Below, in pieces: positions 49,241-60,812 of a DNA stretch of 64,000 nucleotides. The DNA is from Hirudinaria manillensis (Eukaryota; Annelida; Clitellata; Hirudinida; Hirudinidae). Numbering within the stretch: the stretch's first letter is position 1; the number at the start of each line of letters is the position of its first letter. The stretch spans positions 6,687,501 through 6,751,500 of the forward strand of contig CM067536.1 of the NCBI GenBank assembly GCA_034509925.1. Reading direction: 5' to 3'. Below the pieces are notes generated by a model. That model did no database searches. It was not told where the DNA came from and saw only the letters and a list, made by a program, of their open reading frames with translations. The position numbers and the translations under genes are program-made.

Positions 49241-50305
49241 GATAATTTGTCCTTTCATATTAACTTTAATAAAAATATTCAGATGTTTACACCAAATTCT
49301 CCGACAGCGATGATCTTCAGACATTCAGGCATTCAGTAAATTACTGCGTTCGTTCAAATAATTCGTTTTTAATTACTGTCTTCCATGAAATCGATGCCAC
49401 GCGTAACAAATTTAATCTGAATTTGCACCGTAATTCCTTAATTGATGGCTATTGACACTACTGTTTGCTGGTTATCTCAACAAGTCTTGCCAGTGGGAAC
49501 TAATCCAAACTGCTATTCCTATTCATTATGAACCAAACTCCTGAGGGTATTCTGAGTATTATTAGGTCATTGTTTGTCAACAATCAGAGGTGCAAACACT
49601 CTTTGGCATTTCAGGAATTTGGGATTAGGGCATTCTGATCATTAATTTTCAAAAGATGACAAATGGATAATAACGTAATTAATAAATATAATTTATTAAC
49701 ACATTATAATATATTGAATGCTGAATTATAAAAGATGGGTTGAAAACATGGAATGTTGAATTCATTTATGATTTATTCAATGAAAGTCTGGTACCTTTAC
49801 ATAGCTTTTCTTAAAATTCTAACTCATAAGGTAGATTTAGCTATAGGGTATCTATGGTTATCATCTCGAGAGGGAGAATTTGTAAAGACACGAAATGGTT
49901 ATCGTATTTACTACTCACACTATTATATTTATTACAAAACATGGGGTTATTAACTTCAATCTGATATGTTGCATAACAATGTTGTGTCATCTTTTCATGA
50001 CAAGATACAACTTTAAGTGTAGCAAATAAAGCATTAATATTACATGACCGGACACGAATCGGTTGGTCAACATGTGAAGTATCACGCAGTGATTGAAGAG
50101 ATTGGTCTTCAATCGATTATTCGTACGATTGAAATGTCAATCCAAAGTCAAACGTCAATACGATTGTGTTTAAATAAACTATGGTCTTTGGTCCTCATCT
50201 TCATCAAAGTTGTTGTCGTCATCATCGCAGTAATAATCGTCATCATAATTAACATGAGCTTGGATAAGAAATATTTATATGTAATTATCAAAATATTGCT
50301 CTTTC

Positions 50306-50503
50306 AGGCAATGATTCCTGAAGAGGAAAGATGATGCTGTTGCGATGGATCAGCTGGTTCGAAATCAATCCGTTACGACGGCATCAACACCAACGACAAC
50401 AACGATGTCGATTAACTTTAACAATAAGCACACCAACGACCTTCACATTTCACAATCAATCAGTTCAATCAGCAACAACACGCGCCCAGAAAAGAACTTC
50501 TAA
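50306..50503 (+). other. Exon-like open stretch, uncertain
   Basis: A frame beginning KDDAVAMDQLVRNQSVTTA and ending SNNTRPEKNF at a TAA has more coding-like codon composition than its surroundings and is Thr/Asn/Ser-rich. It has no ATG, only a weak acceptor, and no upstream exon was found. Might be a terminal exon of an undetected gene or chance. Confidence 0.2.
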
Positions 50504-51737
50504 TTGGTAATCGAAACAGTTTGAACCAAGTTGAAAATAAATGGACCGCAACACGGCAAATCCATTAACCTATTATGCCCGAGACTTTCATCGGCATGGT
50601 CATAAACTTTCGCCTGGCATTTGACAGTCTATCGAACGAGACGATGCTAAATATATTCCACGAATCAATCAAGAACCCACCTTGTTCTTTCTCCGTGCAC
50701 TACGCCTTATGGTTGATATTTTATCTCGCAATCGAACTTCTAAAATACAACTGCTGTTCAGATAACGTCCATATATCGGCCAAGATTGTAAACAGATTCT
50801 AATTTTGTAAAGCCGGCTCTCTGATTGGCTGTCGGAAGTGCGTTATTTACATAGCTCGTAAGAGCACCTGTATTGCCAGCATTCAGGTGTCGCTGATCTG
50901 AAATGCAGGTGAAAAAGTTTGTTACTGTAGCGCTCAGGTAACAGAATTAAAGCCATTTTGATTTTATCAATTAATTTGGCATGATTTAAATTAATGGAAA
51001 TTTATTTTTTAATTTGAGCAAACGTCACAGAAATCAGGCCAGTTATAAAAAGTTTAATTGGTTAATGAGGACCATCGCGTTCTTTTTCAAAGATTCTTTT
51101 TTTGTCATTTCTTATTTTTGAGTTATTTATAAGTTCATTGATTCTTGATTCACTTTCTTTCGTAATCTCAATTTATAAATACTTAATCCAGCCTTAATAA
51201 CCCTCTTCAGCAGTATTGCGTAATGGGATTAAGGCTCCAAAATGGAGCACCTTTGCAACTATTATTGTCGAACAAACATGTAACAATTATCTTTAATTTT
51301 AAGTTTCTTTTTTAAATCTGCTATTATCATATTTTGAATTTTCATTTGATGGTTTACACATCTTTTTCTTGCTTAATTGAAAAATAAATTCGTCCAATCG
51401 TGCAGTTTTAGATTTAATAGCACGAAAGCTTTCTTAGGTAACTTGATCGGGCCACCTGTATTAGGTTCAAACGCTGCTTTTACCATTTAATTCAGTAATA
51501 ATTCAAATCGATACAACGTCATTTTGTATAAATAAATTTATATTTATATAAGCATATTCACTTTTCAGATTAATACGAGTTCGATTTCTTTATAAAGACG
51601 GACTCGCAAAAAAGACAAAATCGTGTTTAATGACGAATATCGAATTTGCTGTGCCGAATACTTGTTACCAGTAGAGCAACTCTGAATTACTTTAATAATT
51701 AATTTTAACAATTATCAACTTTAACGATAGCAATCAG

Positions 51738-53787
51738 TTAGTCTGACAAATTTTTTATCAGCAATTCTTGGTCCTCTGGAAGAAAGCCGATAAATTCCAG
51801 ATAGCCTGGAACTCCCCCGTACCTGGAAAAATAAATTTCGATGTTGAAATGATATTGATTTTAAAAAAAATCTCTCGAAATGATTGATCAGGTGATCTTT
51901 TTAATAAATCACTATCCATTCATATGATTTATTATTAATTAATTAATTAAATATTATTAACACCATAAATACAACTATTTTTAACTTAAAATCAACGCTA
52001 AATGTCAATATAATCGCTTGCTCTTTTTCAATGTATTCCAGCAGCAGTTTCATGACTTTGCGATTGGCTTTGACGATGATCTCTTTTTCCTCCATGACAC
52101 TCACTCTCTCTTTTTCCCACTTGCTAAAATACGGTTCCAGCTGGATCTACGAGGAGATTGATTATTCATTGACTTAAAGTTAAATTTCTTAGTTTTGGTT
52201 TTTGTTTCAACAATGGAAGATTTGTCAACATGGTAAAGGCAGAATAAGATGGTCTTGCTCGCAATACTAAAACACTCAATTGAAATTATTTCTTTTTAAA
52301 TATTAATTCCTAATTCTTAATTAAACTCCTGCAGACATTGACGATTGTTCAAGCAGTGCAACCCTGTTCGTTTACTGGCTCGACTCGTCATTGGCAAGCT
52401 TTTGCTATGAGAATGCTTTATAGTACGTCTATCAGTTAACAAATCTAATATAAATCATGTACGATTATATAATTTCCAGTTCAGTTCGAAGTTACCAACA
52501 ATGGACTGTGCGTAATCTTCGCAAATGTAATCTTTGGAATAGCCGAGACAAGAAAGCACAAGGGCTGACATTATTCCAGTCCTATCTTTTCCATAAGCGC
52601 AGTTAATCAAGGCAGGAATGTTACTTGGATCGCACAGAAGTTTCAGGCCTGTGAAAATGTTTCGTTCATAAATTGCAAGAATTCACAAAAAATTACTTAT
52701 GTAAAGTTTGTATTTAGATTTTGTTTTATTTGTTCTGTACGAAAAAAAAATTTGATATTGCTATTTCGATGCTTATTACATGATACTGACCAACTTATAA
52801 TTGCATCAAATCGATTGCATCAATAATTGAAATAATTTATTAAATTTCTTAACGCCAACCGGCACAAATGGATAGGCGACTGCGAAGGAGAATCTCCTTG
52901 TAAATCTGACACAAGCTTTTCCGTCTACGGATGAATCCGATCTTTTTCATGGACATGCTGTCGTAAAGTAGATAGAAAACCGAAAGAAACCTCAGAAGCT
53001 TTGGCAGTTCGTTTATGGTATTCCAGGCGTAACGAAATCCGTAAAAATCTATGAGGTAGTGTTTTCTTTCGTAACCGTTATCGCCGCTATATTTCGACTG
53101 TTTTACCCTCACACACTTTATGTTTTCTTGATATTTGAGGTCTCTAAAGAGTGGTATTTTGACCTACGTTGTTAAATAAAATGATAACGTTAATCTTCAT
53201 GAAAATTAATATGCACTTTGAGTAAAGCTCACATCTGATGCTAGAAATATTTAAGGTTAAAATCGACTTTTAAAAAAATAATAATAAGTCTTGGGGAAAG
53301 TTTTTGGAAAGTGGAAAGAAAGTGGATTTGGTGTTTAGAATGTCATAATATTTGCCAAAATACTGAGCTTTTGAACAACGACCTCAAAATCTTGCTATTC
53401 CCTGAAACAATTAAACATTTTGAGCGATTGTTTAATTGCTTTATTATATAAGTAATAAAGTAATTAATGGCCTACCTTGTAGAGAGAATAATATTGGTCA
53501 ATTAATTTGTACTGGCTAATTTTGTATTCGTAGGACGACCTGAAGTCGATGATTCCATTGATACGTATGGTCATAAACTGAGCCATTTCTTCTTTTGTCA
53601 AAAAGTCTGGTCTGGATGACCTGTATACTTTTCCTAAATTCGGTGTCGGCTTGAAACTTAGTCTCCCACCGTCCCCCATTTCAACATTCGTTATTAGGGT
53701 GAAATGAGATTTCAAGTCGCTTTGGCTGATTCCCTCTTTCTTTCCCACGAGCATACGGTAATTCAACATCGACGGAAATGGGTACAT
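51738..53787 (-). CDS. Tyrosine phosphatase (Y_phosphatase3-like), minus paralogue
   Basis: A protein- or lipid-phosphatase-fold enzyme of the DSP-like Y_phosphatase3 group. Five exons: 53476-53787, 52860-53163, 52500-52648, 52022-52146, 51738-51822 (975 nt, 324 aa, phases match). Early motif VYRSSRPDFLT then INGIIDFRSSYEY is the usual N-terminal signature of the group. The catalytic P-loop NCAYGKDRTGI has Cys at about 222 and Arg at about 228 (C-x5-R). The C-terminus is YGGVPGYLEFIGF. The residue before the catalytic Cys is Asn rather than the usual His. The exon 4 to 5 intron fits only as GC-AG (AAAGA|GCAAGC). It shares every exon boundary with the divergent plus-strand gene at 54552. Substrate unknown. 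Confidence 0.85.
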
Positions 53788-54551
53788 ATCCTTTTTTCTC
53801 AAAACTAACAAAAAAAAAATCAAATTCAGCTAAGTTCGAGAATTGTTTTAGTATAATTTATGTAATACTTCTAAAACGAAAATTCAACTCTCAAAAAGAG
53901 TTTTGTAAGTGGCATTTTGATAGTCTTGTTGAGTTTTTCATTTCTTACATTTTGCCATAATTACTTAACGTTTCCATATGAATCAATTTTCTACATCAAC
54001 AAATTCAGAAATCGGCTATTGTCTAAGGCGACATCTAAGTTTAATGCGAAAATGAAAGAAATAGATTGCAAATTCAAAAGCGAATTACTTTCTGCCTTCT
54101 TGTTGTCAGTAACTTTGTTCTTTTTCGGCATTTCGGGTCGTGCTTTTATCTGATTTAAATGATTTATTCAAAGAAAGGCCGATTCTATATGATTTATCCA
54201 GTCGATATCATAGTCAGTTAAAACTTTTCCGAAAAGTTAGATTTTGAATTTTATTTTAATAGAAGTATAGACACGCAAAATAAGTGAAAACTGGTGAAAA
54301 CATTTTAGACTGTAAACAATATGACGCAAAAGATCGTAGCATAAATGAAATTCACTGCAAATAATTTTTTAAATATCATTTTAAATGATAGATTTAAACG
54401 TTATGCTTAGTGATTCTTTATGATTGATATCACTTTCGAGATCAAATTTAGACCTGAAAGGAAATATCTTCAGTCGAAGTGTTACTGCTTGCGAAGTCCG
54501 CTTCTAGTTGTTTGAAACTGGGACGTTCCTTCACTTTGGGAATCTGAGACG
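53788..54551. promoter_or_regulatory. Shared upstream region of the divergent phosphatase genes
   Basis: The two start codons are 764 bp apart and point outward, so both promoters lie here. No shared inverted sequence was recognised by eye. Open frames at 53778-54153 do not look coding. Confidence 0.4.
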
Positions 54552-56262
54552 ATGCTCCATTTTCCATCGATGCCGAACTTTCGGCTTTTAGCAAATGCCA
54601 ATAACGAAGAACCAGAAGGCAACTCGGAAAATGATGAAGTAATTGTCACTGATTGTAGCGAAGGCGTCAGAGATCGTCAGCACATGGGATTGACAAAACG
54701 TAAAAAACAGAAAGTTGCTAAATTATATCGCTCGTCTTGTCCAGATTTTCTGACGGAAGGGGAAACAGAATTATTTAGAAGTATCAACTTTAGGAGCATT
54801 ATTGATTTTAGGTCGCGCACTGAGTATTACAAAGGTCGCTCGGTAAAACTGATCGATCAATACTATTCCCTTTACAAAGTTAGACTTACTGCTTGTGTTA
54901 CATCTATTACATTAACTAAATATTTACCCCATCATCACAGGTTAAAGTACCAACTTGGAGAAAATATAAACCTGGTGAGAATGTATCATATGTCTTGCTC
55001 AAATCTGCTGAAAATGAATTTAAAGAATCAAACATGAATAAAATTGAATCAGAAAAGAAACACTTCCTGATCAACTTTTTCAATCTGAATTATGTCTGGG
55101 AGATCTTCAACAGGGTGTCAATATTTTGGAGATTTTTCTCCCTTTTTTATTTATTACTTGACATCATTCTTAGAACAGACAGTAGGTATTTTGTGAGAAT
55201 ATTTGCTGAAAAAACCCTTAACAAACAAGGCTTGATAGGACAATACATAGACATACTCACTCACAGCCAGTCTTCTATATGTGCAGGTTAGTAATTACAA
55301 AATAGATTACAAGAATAAATGTTTAATACAAGTGAAGCATAAATTGCTAAAATATAATCCAATATGGCCAGTGCTTGTGGATAGATTTTTCTTTTTCCTA
55401 GGAGAGAATAGTTGCTATTTCACTGTATTGAAACTGAAAATTAAATCCATAATCCATAAAGTCTTATAATATAAAATTCATTCATTTTCAAAAAATTTTG
55501 AAGCACTCAAATTACTCTGCGACCCAAAGAACATTCCGGCAATGCTTAACTGTGCACATGGAAAAGATAGGACGGGTATCATGTCAGCCTTAGTGCTTTC
55601 CTGCCTTGGATATTCTGAAGACTATATTTGCGATGACTATGCCAGATCTGCTGTTAGTGTTGTTTTATTTGCAAGAGCAGACAAAATATATTGAATTTTT
55701 GAATATCAGGGTATCTTTAAACTTTGGCAAATTTTGCAAATCATCCACCAACTTATTTGACACACTGATAGTAATTTTAAGCACTTCCTTGACTATCAAA
55801 ACATAATTTAAAACTCAAGTTAATCAAATACAATTTAAAATGGCTTTTCTTTTTGTGTTTATGAACATTATCCAGCTTTTCAACAATTTCAACAGGTCCA
55901 ATTGGCCCCCATTCAGAGCGTGCTAGAGAAGGATATAGTTGAAAGATACCACATGTGTAGGACATTCACTACTGCGGACCGAGAGACCATGAAGCAAGTT
56001 CTTGAATACATCAACGACAAGTATGGTCTAACACTAGTACTAACTAATTATCATTAATTAATTAACAACAAATAGGTTTAATTAATAATTAATTAATTAT
56101 CACAAAACGCTTCTGTAGCTTTGAAGTTACATTCGTGTTTCGAGACTTTTTCCTTGATGATGATCTCTTCTAAACAGATATGGAGGGGTGCCAAAGTACC
56201 TGGAAACCATCGGATTTTCTCTTCAAGATCAGCAGAAACTGAGAGACAATCTATCAGGCTAA
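54552..56262 (+). CDS. Tyrosine phosphatase (Y_phosphatase3-like), plus paralogue
   Basis: Five exons: 54552-54878, 54941-55286, 55504-55652, 55896-56020, 56178-56262 (1,032 nt, 343 aa). Exons 3, 4 and 5 have exactly the lengths of the minus paralogue (149, 125, 85 nt). Signature motifs: LYRSSCPDFLTEGE, FRSIIDFRSRTEYYK, P-loop NCAHGKDRTGI (Cys at about 241, Arg at about 247), SCLGYSEDYICDDYARS, and the end YGGVPKYLETIGF. The N-terminus has an extra acidic stretch (NNEEPEGNSENDE) absent from the paralogue. As in its partner, Asn precedes the catalytic Cys. Donors include GTTAGA, GTTAGT (twice) and GTATGG. Likely active. Confidence 0.87.
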
Positions 56263-57288
56263 CTAATTACCTTCTGATCAACAATTACTGGCCTATTTTG
56301 CTTTATACAATTAACTATTAGATTTAAAATTGTACCAATTTTGTTGCATTCACTGAATGTTTAGTGATTCCTTGCAAGCAAACACTCTTTTGGTGTTTAT
56401 ACCCTTTTTCCAGTCAATTATGTATTCATGCCTTTTTAAGATTATTTGTTAATCGTGTTTGTAAACATTGCAAAGGGGTTTGTAACGACCGTTAATCAAA
56501 GTTAATGCACTTGTGACAAGTTGTATTTTTGCATGTTAAATGCTTTTGAGTAAAAAGGCATCTGGATGATAAAAAGTGATAACGTTTAACACTTTGAAAT
56601 AATCAAGTAATCTGCTGCCAACAAAGTTTTTAACTTGGATGCTCAACCAATAATGGGTGATGTACAATTTAAGATATTTAATACCTTAATTTAACAAGCT
56701 TAATTTAAAATACAAAACTAAACTCAACTTGAGGCAGCATTTTTTTTCTCAAACAAAAACAATAAAATTTAAGAAAAGAATCAATAAAATCTAAGTCAAA
56801 TTGACTTAAGACAAAAACCAGATAAATCAATATCTGTAGATTGGCTAAATCAGGCCAAATAAGTTTGAACATTCTAGAGCTATGCTAAGACTATAAAATA
56901 GAGACAGACTGATTATACATTGAAACAGGCAAGATCGTTACCAGATTAATATGTCAAGATCATCGCCTTATAAAACAGTCAAGACATAATAGATTAACAA
57001 AAACCACTATGTATGTAAGTTATTATGTAACAAACTGCTTTTAAAAAAATAAAGAGCAATATGCTATCAATGTTGGGGGTAGAACGCTTAAGGTAATCAG
57101 GTACCAATTGCATATCGTTGGAGCCAAACGGTATTACAGCCACTATTAATGCAGGCCAATCAATAGATAAGGTAACTTGATAAACAAAATTCAACACGAT
57201 TAGAAAAAGCTTTCAAGTCCACAAACAAATAAATTGCTACTGTGACTGTGTGATGTCTCTCATAATGAATTATGAAACTCAAGCACCT
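56263..57288. other. Intergenic between phosphatase and NIPSNAP 3' ends
   Basis: The two flanking genes converge here. AT-rich; the minus-strand frame at 56994-57197 was considered as a NIPSNAP terminal exon and set aside. No other gene seen. Confidence 0.5.
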
Positions 57289-60152
57289 TTATGCTTTCGT
57301 ATATTTTGCAAGCATGGGTTTTGATTCACCTCCAACTGTCATCGAAGATAGTCTTGGAATTACTTGAGAGGAGAGAAGGAGGTTGGTATGAGGATCCTGG
57401 AGACCATGGAAGAGACAAGTGGCACTGGAAGTCAAGGTATGTCATTTAAGTGCAACAGTTAAAATTATGGCCTCGTGCTTAGATTACCAGATTGGAACAT
57501 ATTTTAATTCTTAGAACAAACAAATAATTAGAAAAAGGACTTAACCAGAATAATGTTTCGACAACTCCTGCTATGTTACCTTTGATCAAAAGACCACCAA
57601 GCTCAGTGAATGATTTATTGAGCCTTGAAGACATAACGTCAGAACTGGCAATAACAACATCAGAACTGGCGGTAACAACATCTCACCTGTGTAGGCAACG
57701 CATTCATGCCAACCCTCTCTCTCCCAAGCCATATCTCTTACTTCCTCCCTGGCAGCAAGACTCTCATAAGCTGGACAGAATAACAAAAAATATTATTCAC
57801 ACTCTGCACAGATAAAAGATAAAACAATTAAAGTATTATTAAAAACAAATGGGAAAATGTAATCCCTAATTTTGTACCAACCAGAAACAATAAATTTAAA
57901 TATAATATCAATGACTTATTATTGGCAACAGCTATCACAGTTCTAGATAATGATAACAAAAGTTAGGAATGATAACATTTTAGTCAAAAACTTACATTTG
58001 AAGAATAGCTGATTTACTTTGGAGATTAAATATTTATTAGCCTTAAAAGCTACCTACTCACCCCACAAGTGATGGGCTTTGTACAACTCCCCGATGTGGG
58101 AGAAGAAGCCAGCCACACTTTCCTCTCCTGTCTGTCTGTACTTCAATCCACGAGCCCTTATTGATTAGTCAAACTTATTGATCGATGTTTGTGACATTTC
58201 ACAGATTGTCGATTGAGATGCAAGAGAAACACATCACTTTAATACAATTTTTTTAATATGAAATGTATCACCTACAACATACAAAGGGAGGTAAATATGC
58301 AGACTTTGATGGGCAACCAAGAAATTAACAGAAAATATCTTCGTTATATTAAACAGTCATGCAAATATCATATGTTAAATCCAAAGCTGATTCCAGTGAT
58401 TACACAATAGACATTTCTACCTCTGTTTTTTAATATATATTATTTTGCTTATATTTACATTATAAACTACTTCCAAAAACTATGTTTTCATTTCTTTGCC
58501 AATATTAAAAAATAAAACTGTTTTATTTTATAGCACAAAATTAGCTATCAAACTCACCAACTATTTCCCCAATCGATCATAGTTCCTGGCTGTAAACAAG
58601 ACATCATAAATATTTTTAAAAAATCTTTGATTAAAATATTTGCTTAATTATAATATCAAGTTTTGAGTGCAGACTAGCTTCACCGGTTCTTGAAAGTGAT
58701 TGTAAAGCAATAGTCATTTGGTGCAAAGTTCAAAGCCTAGACCTCATAACCAGGTATAAGATTTAATGCAGATTCCAATGCATATCCCAGAAGATACTCA
58801 AACAAATAAAAATATACAAATTCAAACAGAGTTTGTGTCAGTACCTACTAATTTTGCAGCACAAAAATAAAATCATGTCTAATCATTCTGAACTCATTAA
58901 CCTAAAGTCCCAACAAATAGATTTAATTTGTCTTTTAAAAACCTTGAGAGTGTAACTTCGGAGCTCATAAATATTATTTCCAGGTCGTTGGTTGATGTTT
59001 GACCAAAAACTGAAGGCAAGAAGGGTCTGATTGATCCTGTTTCTCAGCAAAACGTTCCTCCTTTTCCGAAAATCCTTAAATTCCTGCTCGTGCCTCAGGA
59101 TTTGTTTGTGTTTATCAAGTGTCTGATAACCACCTTTAAATCTCCAGAGATGGACTGGAGAAATATTAAGGTGAAATTATTAAAGTAAATTGGTTAATAA
59201 ACTCTTGTACAAATATTGTTAAACTTGCTAAAAGAACATGTTATTTTAACACCAATGTGATTATGATAAATTGTTGGACACATTTTATTTTAATGACTCA
59301 ACCAAAAATTACTTCACGATTAAACATAATAATAATAATAATACAATAACAACAGTACAAAAGGTAAACTCAAAATGCTGGAAATGAACATTTGGATGCC
59401 ACCCCATCCATCCTAGAGCTTCTCAAATGTCAACTGAAATTCTTCACTCGAATTAAATGCCAGAAATTCTTCCTAAAATAAAAATGCATACTTGCTTCAT
59501 CCAAGTCTCCAACTTCTACAGTCCAGCTACCAATGTGTTCTCCACCTGTGTTCCACTTCTTTATCATATGTGTTAAACCCTCACTGAAAAAAAACCATTA
59601 GAAAGTTTCAAAATAATAATACATTCAGTCAGTGAACGAGTTAGGACAAGATTAATTAACTGAAATCAAGACTAACTATTCATCCAAATACTTGTCCATG
59701 CTGTCAGGCTTGACTTTATGAACTGCAAGCAAAAAACATCTTAAATGATCTTAATGTGAGTTTAAAATGCTCTCAAATATTTCCAAAACAGAACTTTAAG
59801 ACAAACATTGGAGCTCAAAGACGACATCTTTGTTTGCCAAAAGATTGGAATGAGACTCTGTTCCAGTCTCCATCTTGCGCCCTTTCAAGAGGCGAGTCAC
59901 CCATCCCAATTCCGATGACTGTGCCTTTTTGTCGTCTGCTTCAGATGATTTAGGCGAAGCCCCATAATTCCTAACAACCATATTAAGTACATAATGATGT
60001 GAAATAACACTTGACAACAACCGCGCAGCACAAAATGCAATAAACGAGGAGCTTTATTACCTTTTACTAGCATTAAAATTGTAAACTTCATAAAATATCG
60101 GCGAGAAAATCCTGCGAAACTGCAAACCCAGGGCGCAGCTAGTCATGCCCAT
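57289..60152 (-). CDS. NIPSNAP family protein, mitochondrial
   Basis: NIPSNAP proteins are mitochondrial and carry two ferredoxin-like dimeric alpha-beta barrel modules; vertebrate ones act as a mitophagy signal. Nine exons: 60061-60152, 59807-59970, 59677-59722, 59492-59583, 58943-59154, 58558-58589, 58062-58156, 57687-57770, 57289-57362. They total 891 nt and 296 aa, with phases matching. The Arg-rich, acid-free start ([20 protein letters not shown]) fits a mitochondrial presequence. Family text: [77 protein letters not shown] and [16 protein letters not shown]. The last exon ([12 protein letters not shown]) follows a strong polypyrimidine acceptor but matches the family end only loosely. 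The initiator may be the first or third codon (MGM). Confidence 0.92.
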
Positions 60153-60812
60153 GACTGAATGAGGTTAAGGCCATGAAGTTGCGAGACTTTAACATTCATT
60201 TAATTAATTTACTTATTATATATTATTTGACTATCAAAATTTATGAAATTTCACGATAATTTAACTTTTTACAAGTAAATTAATTGATGGTAATAACATC
60301 GTAAATTCCGTAAAATACTTTAAAATAGGCACATTTTTATTATTTGCCTAATTTAGTAAATATACTAAATTATTTCGTTCCACTGCCTGCAAAAATAAAC
60401 TCGTGATATGTGGCATAAAAACAACAACCTGTACCGTAAACAGGCTAAAAATAACTACTAGGTTAGTCGTTCGCATTTCTGGATGTGATTCAACATTTGC
60501 ATAATTCAATCACGAATTCCCAGTGTAATTAAAGCGTGCTGACACTCAGTTTAGGTGTTTGGAGTTGTAGAAAAGTACCATGTATCGCAAGGACTTCGTT
60601 CGATGCAGGACGCATTGAGGCACTTGTGCTACGCTCGAGCCATATAAGAGCAGTCCGAAGCGAGCCAGATCTGATCAGCGGAGTTGGCGGACAAAGGCTG
60701 CCAGTCTCTCTGAATGTAGGGTTCTCGTTCTTGCCTTCGGTCGGTTAAATTTGGAGATTTTTTTTTTTAATTTGTGCATTCAAAATTCCAGTTCCTCGTC
60801 GAACTGTTCATA
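60153..60812. promoter_or_regulatory. Divergent promoter region of NIPSNAP and MDH2
   Basis: 660 bp between outward-facing start codons. The stretch 60580-60740 is noticeably GC-richer than the window and contains CATATAAGAG (about 60638-60648), a possible TATA element for the plus strand. Both flanking genes encode mitochondrial proteins. The MDH2 5' UTR probably includes the sequence just before 60813. Confidence 0.45.

Larger units (their letters stand above)
48689..51737. other. Intergenic region with promoter-like element and microsatellite
   Basis: It holds the promoter of the giant gene and the 3' flank of the minus-strand phosphatase. A local GC-rich palindrome GCGCATGCGCA is followed at once by TATAAAAA (49146-49170). 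Then come an (ATT)n-(GTT)n microsatellite (49179-49240) and a possible exon-like frame at 50306-50503. Otherwise nothing is seen. Confidence 0.45.

Noticed and set aside
50044-50334. 96-codon frame with an all-hydrophobic VVVIIAVIIVIII segment
   Set aside because: The hydrophobic run comes from a GTCATCATC/ATAATAATC triplet repeat. No family resemblance.
56994-57197. Candidate last exon of NIPSNAP (IVAVIPFGSNDMQL)
   Set aside because: Weak acceptor and a long unrelated extension. The exon at 57289-57362 has a far better acceptor, keeps phase and gives a normal protein length.
57322-57437. Plus-strand open stretch containing [20 protein letters not shown] followed by a good donor, looking like an exon of another gene
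   Set aside because: It overlaps the acceptor tract and last exon of NIPSNAP on the other strand, has no partner exons, and the Pro/Gly/Trp richness follows from the complementary pyrimidine tract.
60590-60620. B-box-like GTTCGATGC, considered as part of a tRNA gene or tRNA-derived SINE
   Set aside because: No matching A-box or cloverleaf could be folded upstream, and there is no Pol III T-run at the right place.
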